Source of the DNA: Chara braunii
Taxonomy: Eukaryota; Streptophyta; Charophyceae; Charales; Characeae
NCBI GenBank assembly: GCA_003427395.1
Contig: BFEA01000037.1
Coordinates: 76,460-102,506, forward strand
Length of the DNA: 26,047 nucleotides
Direction: 5' to 3'
The notes under the pieces were generated by a model, which saw only the letters and a program-made list of their open reading frames with translations, had not been told where the DNA came from and did not search any database. The position numbers and the translations under genes are program-made. Position 1 is the first letter of the stretch. Every line of letters starts with the position of its first letter. This document shows, piece after piece, positions 7,344 to 18,840 of this stretch.

Positions 7344-8581
7344 TCACACACGCCGATGTCTCCTCCTAAGTCTCTCATACCTCTCACATATGTACAATCC
7401 CCCTGACCTAAACACGAAATAGGTCTCATCCTTTCTCCTCTCAACGCTAGGACCAATGAAATAAACCTTTGTAATAATGTCATAAAACCACTCCTTGCTC
7501 CATCCACTGGAAACATTCCAGTAACGCGGTTTTTGAGACAGTCCTAACGTACCCCACATATACAGTCATTCTATTGGGGTTCCTCCCGCCTACAACTCGG
7601 GTTGTTTTACCGGACTATTATTACAAAACCTTCTTCGTATATTATCAGGTTTCCCGCTGACTAACGTACGGGATTAAAATCACATAGTCAGTCAGCATGT
7701 TACCCCAACTCTTATATCCAAGCATATATACAAGTCTTCGCAAAGTGCAAGGGTACCCTGCTATCGGTCTGCTATAACTTGAACCTCACCCCAATCTACA
7801 GCTCTCTCATTTGGATCATGGGAGCTCACATAAGCATCAATAACATTGGCCAAGCTCCTCAGTCCTTGGCCATGGGGTAAGAATCTTTGGTCCAGATACA
7901 TGTCATACACCAACCCGCACGTGTACCTTGCATATCCTCGTTCTCACGTCTTCAAAGCGGCTTCTGCTGCGGGCTCTACCCTTGTCTGTTCCCCAAAACA
8001 CTCTTCTATCAGGAACTTAGCCATAACAACTCATAATGGAGTTGAAGGAAACGCAAACCCTTCGGCGGGTCTGACCTCTATATGGGTCTCCACCTGCTCT
8101 TCTCCTTCTTGGACCCTGTTACTAGTTTACTTTGTTGCAGCTCCCTCAGCTACCCTCAAAGGCTTCGTCAGCAGACTCTCATGCCCAAGCACCAACTCAA
8201 TCCCATGTAAGACCCAAAACGACAAAGATACATAAAGGGTCACCCTCATAATCGCACAGTCCTGATCACCATCAAAACCGGACTCGATCCAGGCGAAAAA
8301 TCATTTTCTATCGATGCACCCCACCAGGCAGAGATATACTCTTCTTCCTTGACTCGCCTCAGCAAGGAAATCTCAAACCCATCTTCCTTCTCGACGGGCA
8401 GGGTCACACTGGGATCTTCCCCAGCATAAGGCATCCTGAGTTGCCTTCGCTCTGGTCTAGGTTCTGCCCATCACTGAAAAACTTTCAGCGTACGCCTTCC
8501 GTTATCATATTGATAATCGCACTCTACAATCCGTACCCCTGAAGCCTTGATTTCAAATCTTCTGTCCCTAAAATGCATCAT
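7344..8581 (-). pseudogene. Degenerate unknown protein (~400 codons)
   Basis: A coding-like reading runs leftwards from ATG-ATG at 8581-8576. The first ~110 codons hold one internal stop (TGA, 8471-8473) and reach 8246. After a frameshift near 8270 the reading moves to another frame for ~215 codons with five stops, down to about 7690. A last segment (7559-7344) lies after a more degraded gap. Composition is strongly protein-like, for example LPVEKEDGFEISLLRRVKEE, VYDMYLDQRFLPHGQGLRS and SSHDPNERAVDWGEVQVIAD. Four of the six internal stops are TGA, and three are explicable as CGA to TGA, consistent with CpG decay. I recognise no catalytic motif and cannot name the family. On the minus strand it lies 3' of LTR C, so it could be an internal part of an element led by that LTR, or an unrelated host pseudogene. 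Introns are not excluded. Confidence 0.55.
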
Positions 8582-10528
8582 TTCCAGTGTTTACGACCAC
8601 CCAGCTTAGAGAAAATGATAATGGTAATATATCGCGATAACATTGCATTCACATATATCAAAAATTCATAATTCTAGTACACATGAAAAAAATATATTAC
8701 ATAGTAACTGACACCAATAATACGTATGACAACCAAATGCATTATGTATAACAAGGCCGCTAACAACTAACACTCTCAAACATAATATCAACGAGAGTAC
8801 CACATTTTACTCCTCTAGCTTTGACAAAAGTATACTGTGGCGAGGGGCAGTGTAATCCTTTTTAGAAAGGATAGCATCTAGACTCCCCGAGCCCCGCTCA
8901 AGGATCAAGCCTCGCCGCTTCTTCCTCCGATTCCAGCACTGACCTCTTGCAGACCCTTACCTATAAAGTAACCAACCTCACCATACACACTTCGGGATGC
9001 GTCATCCCGTCCTGTGCTGGTGAACCTACTTGACGCTATTTGGGGATTCACCCCCTACCTTTTTTTTCCTCATAGGCCATGGTATAACAAGGCTCAAATA
9101 CTTTCCTCTTATTCAGTGGTAGTGTAGTCATTTTATCACAGAAGATATAACAACAACACCCCACTATGGACCAGGAACATGGTTCCGGTGTGGGTCTCAC
9201 TACTACCTACAAGACAAAATTATAGTTTCTTCAAAGCGATCTCTCAGGGGAATTATAACATAGGATTGCAACCTTCCTTGGGGTAGACCTTACACATTGA
9301 CTATTCCTTGAGAAGAACTTGTCCCCAGGGAGTAGCCACTCCTCACCTCTGAATCCGCATCAGACGTGGATTCTGCGCAATGCTTTTACCCCTCTTTGAA
9401 GAACAATCCAAGTGCACAGACTTTAACAGACAATCATAAATCAATAAACGGACTTGAGACGCTTATATAGATCCTTACAGATCAATAAACTCAAATGCAT
9501 GCCTCAAATAAGTAACCCATATAAATATTTCTGAAAAGGATCGTCATTGAAATAATATAACAGCAAGCACCTAGTCCTCACATAACCAGACATTGGGCAT
9601 GCTTGCTTACATCAAATTTGGCATATATGGATGAGTTCAACATATAACTCACAAGAGATATCCTCAGAAAAGACTAGTCTCAAGTCCTTAGCTTCAACCC
9701 ATAAATTAAAATGGATGGTCCAAACTTGGAAAGATTCAAGCGAAGGTCTAACATCATCTACACCTCACCGCATTATTAAAAGTAATAAAAAAAAACCTAA
9801 ATGTTAACCCCTTCACTGCTATTCCGGCTGCCCCTAGGATCTTATATCTTTCTCGCAGAGAGGTTACTATGCAACTACGTCTCGTAGTCTCTTCTATTGA
9901 GGTCATAGCATGGTATTCCCTGCATCTATCTGCTGCCTTATATGTCTAGTTCAAACACATCATGAGGGGCAGACCTCATACTATAATGACTATATAGGCC
10001 GAACAGCCAGTTAGAACCCAGACCTCAGGATCTTAGTCCATACTTAGCCTAACCCTCCTTGAAGTCTCTCGGCGATTTCCAACTTAATAGGCCCCTTCAC
10101 ACATCTTCAGCCTCACTCTTATGCAAAGGTACCCAGTTGCTCTCATGACCACTCAAACAATTCTTCCGACCATAATAGGTCCCTTGCAGGGCCAACTCCC
10201 ACAACTATCATACTTAGCCATGTTGATACCACCGCATCTCACCTTGGCCATATCAACCATACAAGACATCGTCCAAAACTCACAAACTTTTAAAGTCAGA
10301 AGAGGGCATCTACTCCATCTATTACCATGCTAGTCAGAGTACGTGATCACATAGTCAAAACATCTATCTTCCTTATGTCATCGTTACGTCACTAGCCACA
10401 ACCAACTCACACAATCAACTCCCACTCGCTCTCTATTTAATACCTCCAATCAATTAACCATAAATTCCAAGGAAAACTTTCTATTTTGCCCAGCTCTCAC
10501 TTTCTCATACCCGGATGTCATTCCACCA
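8582..10528. other. Non-coding or unrecognised spacer
   Basis: Lies between LTR C and the minus-strand pseudogene. Short minus-strand frames near 8900-9150, such as the segment starting MTTLPLNKRKVFEPC, look mildly coding but cannot be joined with confidence. A 7-bp hairpin CGGGATG-CGT-CATCCCG is at 8993-9009. If LTR C is a 5' LTR, this would be its leader or gag region, but no gag motif is recognisable. Confidence 0.45.
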
Positions 10529-10755
10529 GGGACAACAGCAGGCAACCGTTATCCCCGGCAACAGCGCCACCTGTCGAGCGCATTGGTTCGGCACCGCACA
10601 AGGCAACGCGGGACCCTCCCGGTCGCTTCACACAGGAGTTAGTTCTTAATCCTCGTCATGATTATACATGGAGCTTCAGCAAGCCGCTCCGACCGAGTGC
10701 TCCAACCATACCTCTTACGAGCCCCTACGACGGGATAGGGCTTACGCGAGGCACG

Positions 10756-10761
10756 ACTTAC
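10756..10761 (-). promoter_or_regulatory. Candidate 5' splice site in LTR C
   Basis: On the minus strand the site reads GAG|GTAAGT, matching the eukaryotic donor consensus. It is kept in B (20379-20384, GTAAGT) and nearly kept in A (5719-5724, GTAAGC), near the LTR 3' end. Confidence 0.35.
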
Positions 10762-11308
10762 CTCCACCTTACGAGAGTTGTCACCTCTCTTTGGTGGGCG
10801 TATCCCCGCCGAGCTACCAGTCCACAGTACGAAAGCTGATCAGCTGCAATCGCAAAGGTGGACCAGCCGAGGGCGTTTCTCGTTTGCTGTAGCATAGGGG
10901 GCACACAGGGTATTACGCCTCTATCGGACCCGCATGCGAACCGACGCCTCGGGGGGTTGAGGTCCCAAGTGCGACTCGTCGCCGGTCGACTAGGACGCAT
11001 CCCACGCTCCACGCGCACACCACTATAAAGAACATAAAAATAAAACACACATACACACGTACATATACTTATACAGAATGACACTGAATAAACAACGCGA
11101 CAACACTCCTAGTCTCTTAATAGCCGTCCCATAACTTTCCAGTGCGGAAACCGGATAGGCGTCACTCGCGAGACTAAGTATAGAACCGCGCGAACGCAGG
11201 GCATACTCAAATCGACTCGCAATGCAAGCGTGCGCGAACAGTCGCAATGACGACGTACTATGTAGTACCCATAATCAAGCGGTCCCTCGTGGATCCGAGT
11301 ACCGCTTA

Positions 11309-11387
11309 TGACATTCAAGTGTCAGACTCGAAGTGTCGTGAGGGTTTAATCCCTCACGACATTGCACGACTGAAAGAATAGTCGTGC
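11309..11387 (-). repeat. LTR C hairpin series
   Basis: Three stems: TGACA/TGTCA (11309-11324), a perfect 11-bp TGTCGTGAGGG/CCCTCACGACA (11334-11361, 6-nt loop) and a perfect 8-bp GCACGACT/AGTCGTGC (11364-11387, 8-nt loop). A longer GCGGT/ACCGC stem lies at 11279-11305. The first, second and last have structural counterparts in LTR B. Confidence 0.8.
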
Positions 11388-11667
11388 GACCGCTGCGAGA
11401 CCTCTGACCTTTAGCCCGAGCATCTCGGCAGGCAGGACAAATAGGCCCTACGCAAGGGGAGATTCCTTTCCTGCAGAGTCCAGGGTCTGGGATGTCCTAG
11501 ACAAGGACCTCGAATCCAGGCTCAGGACTAACGTCCGACTAAGAATTCTTCAAGAAGCATACAAACAAAATAGAGGGATTTTCCTTCTTTTCTCGATCTC
11601 AACCCCTAATTAGATCTCTAAGCGTGGGCCCTCTCAGGCCACGCGAACACCCAACATAGGTTCACAT

Positions 11668-11682
11668 ACATATATATATATA
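11668..11682 (-). promoter_or_regulatory. LTR C TATA region
   Basis: A TA-alternating run in the same relative place as the TTTATATATATATA run of LTR B (19482-19496), upstream of the shared leader. Probable LTR core promoter; it could also be just a microsatellite. Confidence 0.45.
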
Positions 11683-12379
11683 CCTGTAAGGGGGATAAAT
11701 ATGTGACGATCACTTCTCACAATCACAGTGGGGCTCCTCACAACCCTATATATATGTGATCGTAGGCAGGTCGATCCAAATCCGAACCACCATACATACC
11801 TACAATTACATCAAAGAGTCAAACGAGAGTGCACGCACTACACGGAGTCAACTTCAACCAACCTCTACACTCATACATCTCGCTTTAGTCATGCAAGCCC
11901 CAGTCTCCCGTCCAACCAACCATATTTAAATACACAGTACCTTTGTTAAATGACCATTCAATAAAAGTTTGTGTGAAACCTTAATAAAACAATAAAATCA
12001 CCAGGGCTAAAGCCTTTTAGGTTGAGTATTGAGGATGAATGAGAGTCGAGTCGTAGACCGACAAATCGGCAACCAACCTATTATCCGTGATAACAGAAGG
12101 TGATCCTCATAGGATCAAGCTGAATCTAGCCCAAATCTTGAATCAGTCGATCAAGAGGACCTGTAACACATGACAAGCCAGTCCCCAGGCTAAATCTATA
12201 AGTCCATGAAGAATAATCCTCATATCACGATCTCACTCAAATCATCCTAATTAACTAAACATAAACCTACCTCTAAGCAAGTGTCAAAAGAAAGGTCGAC
12301 CCTGACAGAATCTCCTCTATATAGAGTGGATTTTCCAGAATTGTTATCTATCAAATATAATCTAACTCCTCTAAGCTAG

Positions 12380-13195
12380 GAAAATTTCGACAGCGCTTCC
12401 CGTAGGAAAAGTGTCATCGCAGAATTTATATTAGCTCAAAAATGAAACTTATAATTCTAGAAAGTCTGTTATCGCAGAATTTATGTTAGCTGAAAAATCA
12501 AACTTATAATTCTAGAAAGTTAAAATTTTTCTAACTCCCTGAATTAGTACAAATTTTGGCAACACTTCTTTTAGAAAGCGAGACTTTCCAGATTTATACT
12601 AAGTCAGATATGAACTCAAACATAAAATATAAGTTCAACTGAGATAAAATTTAAGTAACTCCTTAGATTTGTAGAAATTTCGGCAGCGCTTCCTGTAAAG
12701 AGAGTGCTATTCCAAAATTTATACAAAACCAAGTTTATAATGTGAAATGATTTTGACTTTTCAAGGTCTAATTTTTTCTAACTCCTTGAATTAGCAAAAA
12801 TTTGGGCAGCATTCCCTTTAGAAAAGGAGGCTTTCCAGATTTTTGCTAAGCCAAAAAGTCAAAAGAACTTCATATTGAAAAAGACAAAATCTGACTAACT
12901 CCTTGGTTTGTAAAAATTTCGGCACCGGTTCCCGTAGAGAAAGTGACTTACCAAGATTTATACAAGGCCAAGTATAACAAAAAAATCCCAGAAAATGCAG
13001 AAATTAGCATTCCCTTTAAAAAAGGAGGCTTTCCAAATTTTTACTAAGCCAAAAAGTCAAAAGAACTGGACCCTGAAAACGACAAAATCTAACTAACTCT
13101 TTGGTTTGTAAAAATTTCGGCAGCGCTTCCCGTAGAGAAAGTGACTTACCAAGATTTATACAAGCCCAAGTATAACAAAAAGATCCCAGAAAACG
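12380..13195 (-). repeat. LTR minisatellite, ~115-125-bp units
   Basis: Degenerate tandem units are marked by a GCAGC/GCAAC-CTTCC block at about 12391, 12561, 12684, 12807, 12923, 13006 and 13121, each near an AACTCCTTGAATTAG-like or AACTCCTTGGTTTGT-like block. GGCAGCGCTTCC is exact at 12682-12693 and 13119-13130. Matching units lie at the 5' end of LTR B (18370-18840). Confidence 0.8.
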
Positions 13196-13456
13196 CAAAA
13201 ATTGACCCAAGTAAAATTAAACTTAGCTTAGAAAATGAAGAAATTGACACTAACTCCTATGGCTCTAGCACGTGACGAGCAGCTAAAGCAACTACCTATC
13301 AAACTGGAACTCGGACTAAGTAGTAACCTCACTCAGTTATATGCAAGTCAAACCACAAAGGTAAGTACTCTCACCATCCCAAAGTCAACTTAGCAAACAA
13401 TAGTTCATAGTCTTTCAATGATTTATCGCTTTATACCCAGCTTACACAAGGCATAA

Positions 13457-14155
13457 AGCTAGACCACCCAAACTTATGGAACATGTCTAGCTCAGCCATG
13501 AAGTATACACAAACACAAGGCACAACGATTTTTCTCTTCTTTGAGCATATGACAAGGCCTCCCTAGTCGCCCCGAGCTGTTCAAATATCCCAACTTTATA
13601 CACTTGTCTGCACTTAGTCCTTTGAGGTAGCATATAATTGAGTCGATCATCTTCCGCTCAAGACTCAGTCTGCCCCTTCGTACCCCAACTTGGTGATAAG
13701 CTATAGTCAGATCACCCAAACTTATGGAACCCTTTCTAACTAGCCTGTTTATAGATAATACAATAATAAAGTATAGTCGAATTATAACCTTATCGTTCCA
13801 GCATGTGGGAGGCGTTGGACCAAGACCACCCAAACTTATGAAACATGTCTCGGTCCTCAGCCTGGTTCATTTGTCTCAAAACCAAAACAGGAAGAGGATG
13901 AGTCACCCAAACTTATGGAACATGCTCAAACCTCCTCGTTCAGAAGCTAAAGAAACTCACAAAACCCAAAGTAAACAAGGCGACCAAGCCACCCAAACTT
14001 ATGGAACATGCTTGGTCCCTGAAAAGTCATTCACATTCAGCCCTCACAAGACAGAGCAACCAGACCACCAAAACTTATGGAACATGTCTGGTTCTCCACG
14101 CAATTCAAAAATAAAAATAGCACTTGGCCTTCCCAAACTTACGGAACTGGCCCAG
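13457..14155 (-). repeat. Array of seven conserved-loop, variable-stem hairpins
   Basis: A core CACCCAAACTTATGGAACAT or close variant occurs at 13465, 13713, 13827, 13904, 13990, 14066 and (weaker) 14130, each flanked by self-complementary arms that differ between copies. Arms: AGCTAGAC/GTCTAGCT; TAGTCAGA/TCTAACTA (one C-A); GGACCAAGAC/GTCTCGGTCC (one A-C); GAGGATGAG/CTCA-aacc-TCCTC; GACCAAGC/GCTTGGTC; AACCAGAC/GTCTGGTT; CTTGGCC/GGCCCAG (one mismatch). Copies 1, 3, 5 and 6 have exactly 20 nt between the arms. A core-like sequence near 13585 lacks arms. The C-A and A-C mismatches become G-U pairs in minus-strand RNA, favouring that strand. It lies just upstream, on the minus strand, of LTR C. 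Confidence 0.85.
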
Positions 14156-14239
14156 CCCTTGATTGACCCCGTCCAACTTCATGCAATACTGCCTTTCTCC
14201 CATCCTTCCCTCAGATAAAACCCCACGATCTTCTTTTAG

Positions 14240-15780
14240 TCAAACAATGGAACTGAAACTGACATTGTGCATACCTTCCTTTACTTAATCTGGTTTTGTT
14301 CTAAAAGTCAAACTCAAAAGTCAAAGTAAAGGGACATGTAGCATATTCAGTCAAAATATAAAAAGGAATATAGATAGGGGCTATAACAAGGTTTATAGAG
14401 GGGAAACAATGATTACTTTTTAGTTCCCTGCTTCCAAAAATCCTCCCGAGTTCCGGTAGAGCTCCCGCAATCGGTGATTTGACTCCCAACAGAGTCTTGG
14501 TGCGGTCCTACAAGTTGCAATCCCGCCTGCCGCCTTCCTCTCAGAACTGGATTAGACTTAGAGTAAGAAGGCAGAAGTTAAGGGGTTTCAAACGCTCGAG
14601 ATACAAGAGAGGGACTAACTCAACTCTCAGAGGAGGGTCTTGTTACCGTCATCCGCCTGAGGGCCCCGCAATGCTGGTCAAACCACGCTGCAGCCTGATC
14701 AACTGAAGCCGAACTGCTAGCTGTTGACTATCTGACGATCCTCCCGTTCTTCCGCAATAACCTTCCCTTTTAATGAAACTTAACCCCCTCGTTGAGCCTT
14801 GTGACCCAAGGTATCTTGGCCACAGACACGTCGGCCTCCCTCCAGCTGCCTTCGTTGGTGGGTATTTTGTGCACCAGCCAGCCACCTAGCCTGCACCTCT
14901 CAGTTGACCTGCTGTAGCTTTATCCAGCAGCAAACAGCGCTGCCAACTAGAGACTGAACATGCAATCTCCACCACTCGTCTCCCTTCACTTCAACTAGCG
15001 GCGAAAAGCATACCGCTGAGCAGGTCGGTATGCAACTCTCGTGGTTGGTCTACTTGCGTGCACTGGCTAGTGGCATAAGTGGTATACCAGGCTACCTGCC
15101 AACAGATAAGTCTGCAGTCCCACAGTTCTTTCTTCGATTGGCTTACTCTGCCCGCGCGATCCTCCTTCCTCATGCAACAGCAAGTTCGGAGCCACGTACG
15201 TCCTCTTTTCGCCAGTCTTCTTCCTTTTTGCCAAGGTCAAAACTTCTCCCTGGTTCTTTCTCTCCTCCTACGCTTCTCATTCTTTGCGCACCGCGGCTGG
15301 CCTCTCACTGGTTCCATCGGCAGGACGAACAACACACAATAGGATGAAAGGTATACCGGCTAGCCAATAGATCTGCAATGTCTGCGTTCATAACCCTCCT
15401 GCAGTACCCAAGTTTGATAGGCTACGAAGCATGCCAGCCTGCGATTTGCCATCAACTTCTTTTGTTGCTTGATGTCGTTTTTAGCTGGTGAGACAAGTGG
15501 CCCACCGGCCATCATTAACTAGTAATTCTCACGGCTGGCTCTCTCCTTACTGTCTCCAACAAGGTGGGTCTTCTCCTTTACTGTGTCCGTGTCTGCTGCC
15601 TCCAATCCGACTTGGTTCCAATGTCGGCCTGATACAACCGGACTCAGATGCGTCTCAAGCGGCCGAATGTGCGAGAGACCCACCTTCGAGACAAGCCCGC
15701 TTTCCTCCTTTCCATGAACTGACTCCTCTTGTTACTCCGTAGATGAATTTGCCCGACGCTCACACGAGATACATGCACCA
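14240..15780. other. No gene recognised
   Basis: Mixed GC sequence with only short unrelated frames. It contains some hairpins (CTGCTG/CAGCAG at 14909-14930 and GCATACC/GGTATGC at 15008-15033) and several GGTATACC-like and CTGGCTAG-like words, but no clear repeat unit. No family signature on either strand. Confidence 0.5.
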
Positions 15781-16813
15781 CAAGTTTGTCCGCTAAGCGC
15801 TGTGGAGCAACTGAGTGGACATAGCAGGTTCACGCCCCTACAAACACGAATGCACCTCGACTAGATAGGTACACTCAATCCTTTCAACTTCCTTTTCTAC
15901 CTCTTCCTGCGTACTACCCATCACCTTCGCACGGTATCTGGCTGCATTCAATTGTCTCTAAGGGCCGAGGTGCACGACATCGACTTCTCGAAGCACGATG
16001 ACTTTCGGAGGGGAGGAGCATCTTCGGCTCAAAGAGGAGGCCTGCGTGCGGGGCATCGATCGAGCGAGGCACGCAGATGAAATAGAAAGCGACTGCTTTC
16101 ATCGATAGTGAGCGACACACCCTCCTTCTTCACCCTCTCTCTCTCTCTCTCTCTTCCTTTCACACACGTACCTCAGATGCCTTCGACTACGATGGTACGC
16201 CACAACTACAACGTCTGCGTCGACGTCGTTCGATCTAAAGCCCGACCACAAGCCACACCGCTCCTACGAACTATTCATACACAGAGTAGGGAGGGGATAT
16301 CCCTTTCGATAGGATAAGCAAAATCGAAACGAATCGTCTACTAGAACCTAGGTAAATTCATCTCCCTCATTTTTAGCCCCCTCACCATTCCTCCGCGGAA
16401 CTCATACGATCGGCGCTTCCAATTTCGTTACTCCAACGTGAAAACTAATCCCGCTATTGCATTCTCCCTGCCATAAAACCTCAGTCCAATATTTGAAATC
16501 AGAAAAATCGGTCATTAAATGACCGAGTTATCCCTATTTCGCTCTTCTTCTTCTGCAGTCTTCGCCATCTCCGCGCAGTCCTTTCTCTTTCTATCACCCA
16601 ACCTACTAAGTCTCTCCTTAATCCGACTTCACATTCATATTCGCCCGTTCCTAAAACGATAGAAACGCCTCTCTCCATGCCTTGTTCCTTTCACGGACGT
16701 CTACGCTACATGCTCACTCCCTATCTTCCTTCTCGTTTCCTTCATGACCTCACGCAGACACTTTCTTTTGTGCCAACTAACTCACTAACTCGCTGCAAAA
16801 TCTAACCCCTCCA
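15781..16813. other. Non-coding; CT microsatellite and two hairpins
   Basis: A (CT)n run of about 20 nt lies at 16135-16154. TGCGTGC/GCACGCA pair across 19 nt at 16043-16075, and GAAAGC-GACT-GCTTTC forms a stem at 16085-16100. The sequence downstream to 16800 is pyrimidine-rich, as a leader or intron might be, but nothing confirms a gene. Confidence 0.45.
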
Positions 16814-17588
16814 GTGGATTCGCCCTACCTTGATCCCTCGAAATCGCCTCTTCCCCAGCTCGTTTCCGTCGAGTATCAAGCTGGTTACGAGATTTGCATT
16901 CCTACCATAACTACTTCCTCCGCTTCGCCATCCCTCTTTTCGAATGTATCTAGCGCGGTTTTTGTGCAGGTTCCATTCTTCTTTTCCCCCTCTGCTTGTC
17001 TCCGCTGCAGTCCCTCTCACTCCTTAGGTTAGCGCAACACGGACCGGCAACGAGCGCCCATCCCAGCACCGTTGTTTCCCCTACCAGAGTTTCCTCTAGC
17101 CTCGCCCTGTTCAGACGCTACCTGCGCGGTCCTACAGAATGGGGAAACGGTCTTCAACAGCCCCATGAGAAACTACAGGTGGAGCCAGCCCCTGGGCGGT
17201 TCAACAAGTCTTCCGCCCCTATACCCAAGTTCGACGAACAACCTGCTCAGAGGGCCGCACACTTCCGCCCCGGTACCCCTGGCCGGCACAACTTCCTGCC
17301 CTTTCGGGTCCTAGGAGCACAACTCACCCGAGGCCTCTTATTGCAAGTCGTGGCTTGCGGGAAATATATCCCCTGGCCACGACTGCCCATGCCTATCCCA
17401 CCATCTCGCGGACCCCTCACGCGGCCTCGGTGGTAATAGCAAATATTCAAATGAGAACTTTGAAGACCAAAGTGGAGGAAAGTCCCGCGGGCATACTCAC
17501 ACCCAACCCCTCCACCGAGGGCTGCGGGGAACGGATGGCGCTCCCGCAAAAAGTCCCGCCGCTCAAGTTCCTTCCGGCCTGGGGCTAA
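16814..17588 (+). other. Weak candidate coding region
   Basis: One plus-strand frame runs from 16814 to 17314 with a single stop (17030-17032). Two other frames, 16996-17436 and 17355-17588, are also open here, so no single product stands out. Segments such as QNGETVFNSPMRNYRWSQP look plausible as protein but match no family that I know. GC content is higher than in the flanks, which alone makes stops rarer. It could be a host exon region, a pseudogene or chance. Confidence 0.2.
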
Positions 17589-18359
17589 TCACCCGTTGGT
17601 TCGTATGTACGTCGGTTTCCCCGGTCCGTGCTTCAATCAAGGGAGTTCGGCAGCATTTCGAACCTGTAGAAACCAAACGGGCCCATCAACTGAGGCGCAT
17701 ACTGAAGGTCCTCGACTGTCGCGGTGATCATTAAGTCCGGCGTCGCGCCCTAGTTAAGGAGCGTCGTAGCAAGTAATATTAATACAATATATATATATAT
17801 ATAAATTAGAAACTTTTAAACGTCAGAGTATGACGAAACGAGGGAAAAGAAAAACTAGCACTACTTTGACGCCGCCGATGGCAAAACCAAGAGGATAGCC
17901 CCCGCCTTATTACTGCTTAGTCTTAATCCCTGAATCTCCTGAATAGAAGTCCGACGTTATAACCAACAATACTAGGCCCAAGACTGGGTCTAGTATTGAC
18001 TGACACCTAAATAAAGGGATACTGCGTGACGCGCAGATCTATCAAACATTCTCAGACTCACGTTGTTGTCGATTTCGTCCTCCGTACGTACGCACCGTTC
18101 ACATGCAAGCGCACCAATTAAAAGACAATCTTTTTAATCTTAGTTTAATCAGAAATAAAAGATCTGGCCGACGATCAACACCGACTTTCACGATCATTAA
18201 GGGGAAAACAGATCATGCGCGCCTTAAGCCTGCGCGCCCACATACTCTCTACTGTAGTCAACCATCCAGTCAACGCAAACCACAGACGCAGCCGCGCCTC
18301 GCGTGGTATACCTAGAGTTTAAACTAAACCCATTAATTGTTTCTTGCAAAACCTAGGGC
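17589..18359. other. Non-coding with AT microsatellite and strong hairpin
   Basis: An AT-alternating run lies at 17787-17803. GTTCGGCAGCATTTCGAACC at about 17645 resembles the minisatellite motif. A hairpin at 17967-17998 has a 14-bp stem (CAATACTAGGCCCA paired with TGGGTCTAGTATTG, one G-T) and a 4-nt loop. No gene is seen. Confidence 0.5.
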
Positions 18360-18720
18360 GCATACCCTTGTAAGCGTTGCCAAATTTTTTACAAAACCAA
18401 GGAGTTAGTCAAATTTTAACCTTTTAAAATCGAACTTATCTAAATTTCATTTATGACTTAGTAAAAATCTTGAAAGTCTTCTTTTTTAAATGACGTGTTG
18501 CCAAAATTTTTGTTATTCAGAGAGTTGAACAAAATTGGATCTTGAGGAGTCAAAGTTATTTTGTCTAGATAGAACTCAAGTCTTACGTTTGAGTTCATAT
18601 CTTACTTAGCATAAATCTGGGAAGTCTACCTTTCTAAATGCGATGCTGCTCAAATTGTTATTAATTCAGGGAGTTACACAAAATTTAACTCTGTAGAGCT
18701 GAGAATTATTTCAGCCATCC

Positions 18721-18840
18721 GAATTTTAGTTAATATAAATTATGAAAAGACATATTTCCTATGAGAAGCATTGTCGAAATTTTTTTTAGTTAATATAAAT
18801 TCTGAAAAGACATATTTCCTATGAGAAACGTTGTCGAAAT
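18721..18840 (+). repeat. 60-bp tandem duplication inside LTR B
   Basis: 18721-18780 and 18781-18840 are nearly identical, both containing AGTTAATATAAATT.TGAAA and ending TTGTCGAAAT. LTR C has a related pair of AATTCTGCGAT-containing units, so local duplication has occurred in both. Confidence 0.85.

Larger units (their letters stand above)
10529..13255 (-). mobile_element. LTR copy C (inverted relative to B)
   Basis: Reverse-complement homology to LTR B runs over more than 2 kb: the shared final block (10529 to ~11130, ending GTTGTCC then TGGT), the leader with TATA run, the middle block containing GGCTTTAGCCCTGGTG, and the minisatellite at its 5' end. The 3' end on the minus strand is at 10529, where B and C stop matching. 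The next bases, TGGTGGAATGACATCC, begin with TGG like a primer-binding site but match no tRNA that I recognise. The left-end boundary near 13255 is estimated from loss of the minisatellite. It is well diverged from B, so this is an old insertion. Confidence 0.8.

Noticed and set aside
10513-10528. Primer-binding site of an element led by LTR C
   Set aside because: Begins with TGG at the right place but matches no tRNA 3' end that I recognise, and no gag follows; left unassigned.
13457-14155. CRISPR array, integron attC sites or hammerhead-type ribozymes
   Set aside because: Spacing is irregular and spacers are long, the context is eukaryotic with no cas or integrase gene, and the core has neither the CTGATGA nor the GAAA motif of hammerheads in either strand.
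16996-17436. 146-codon open frame as a gene
   Set aside because: Two other frames are open in the same GC-richer stretch, and none has recognisable domains; kept only as a weak candidate region.
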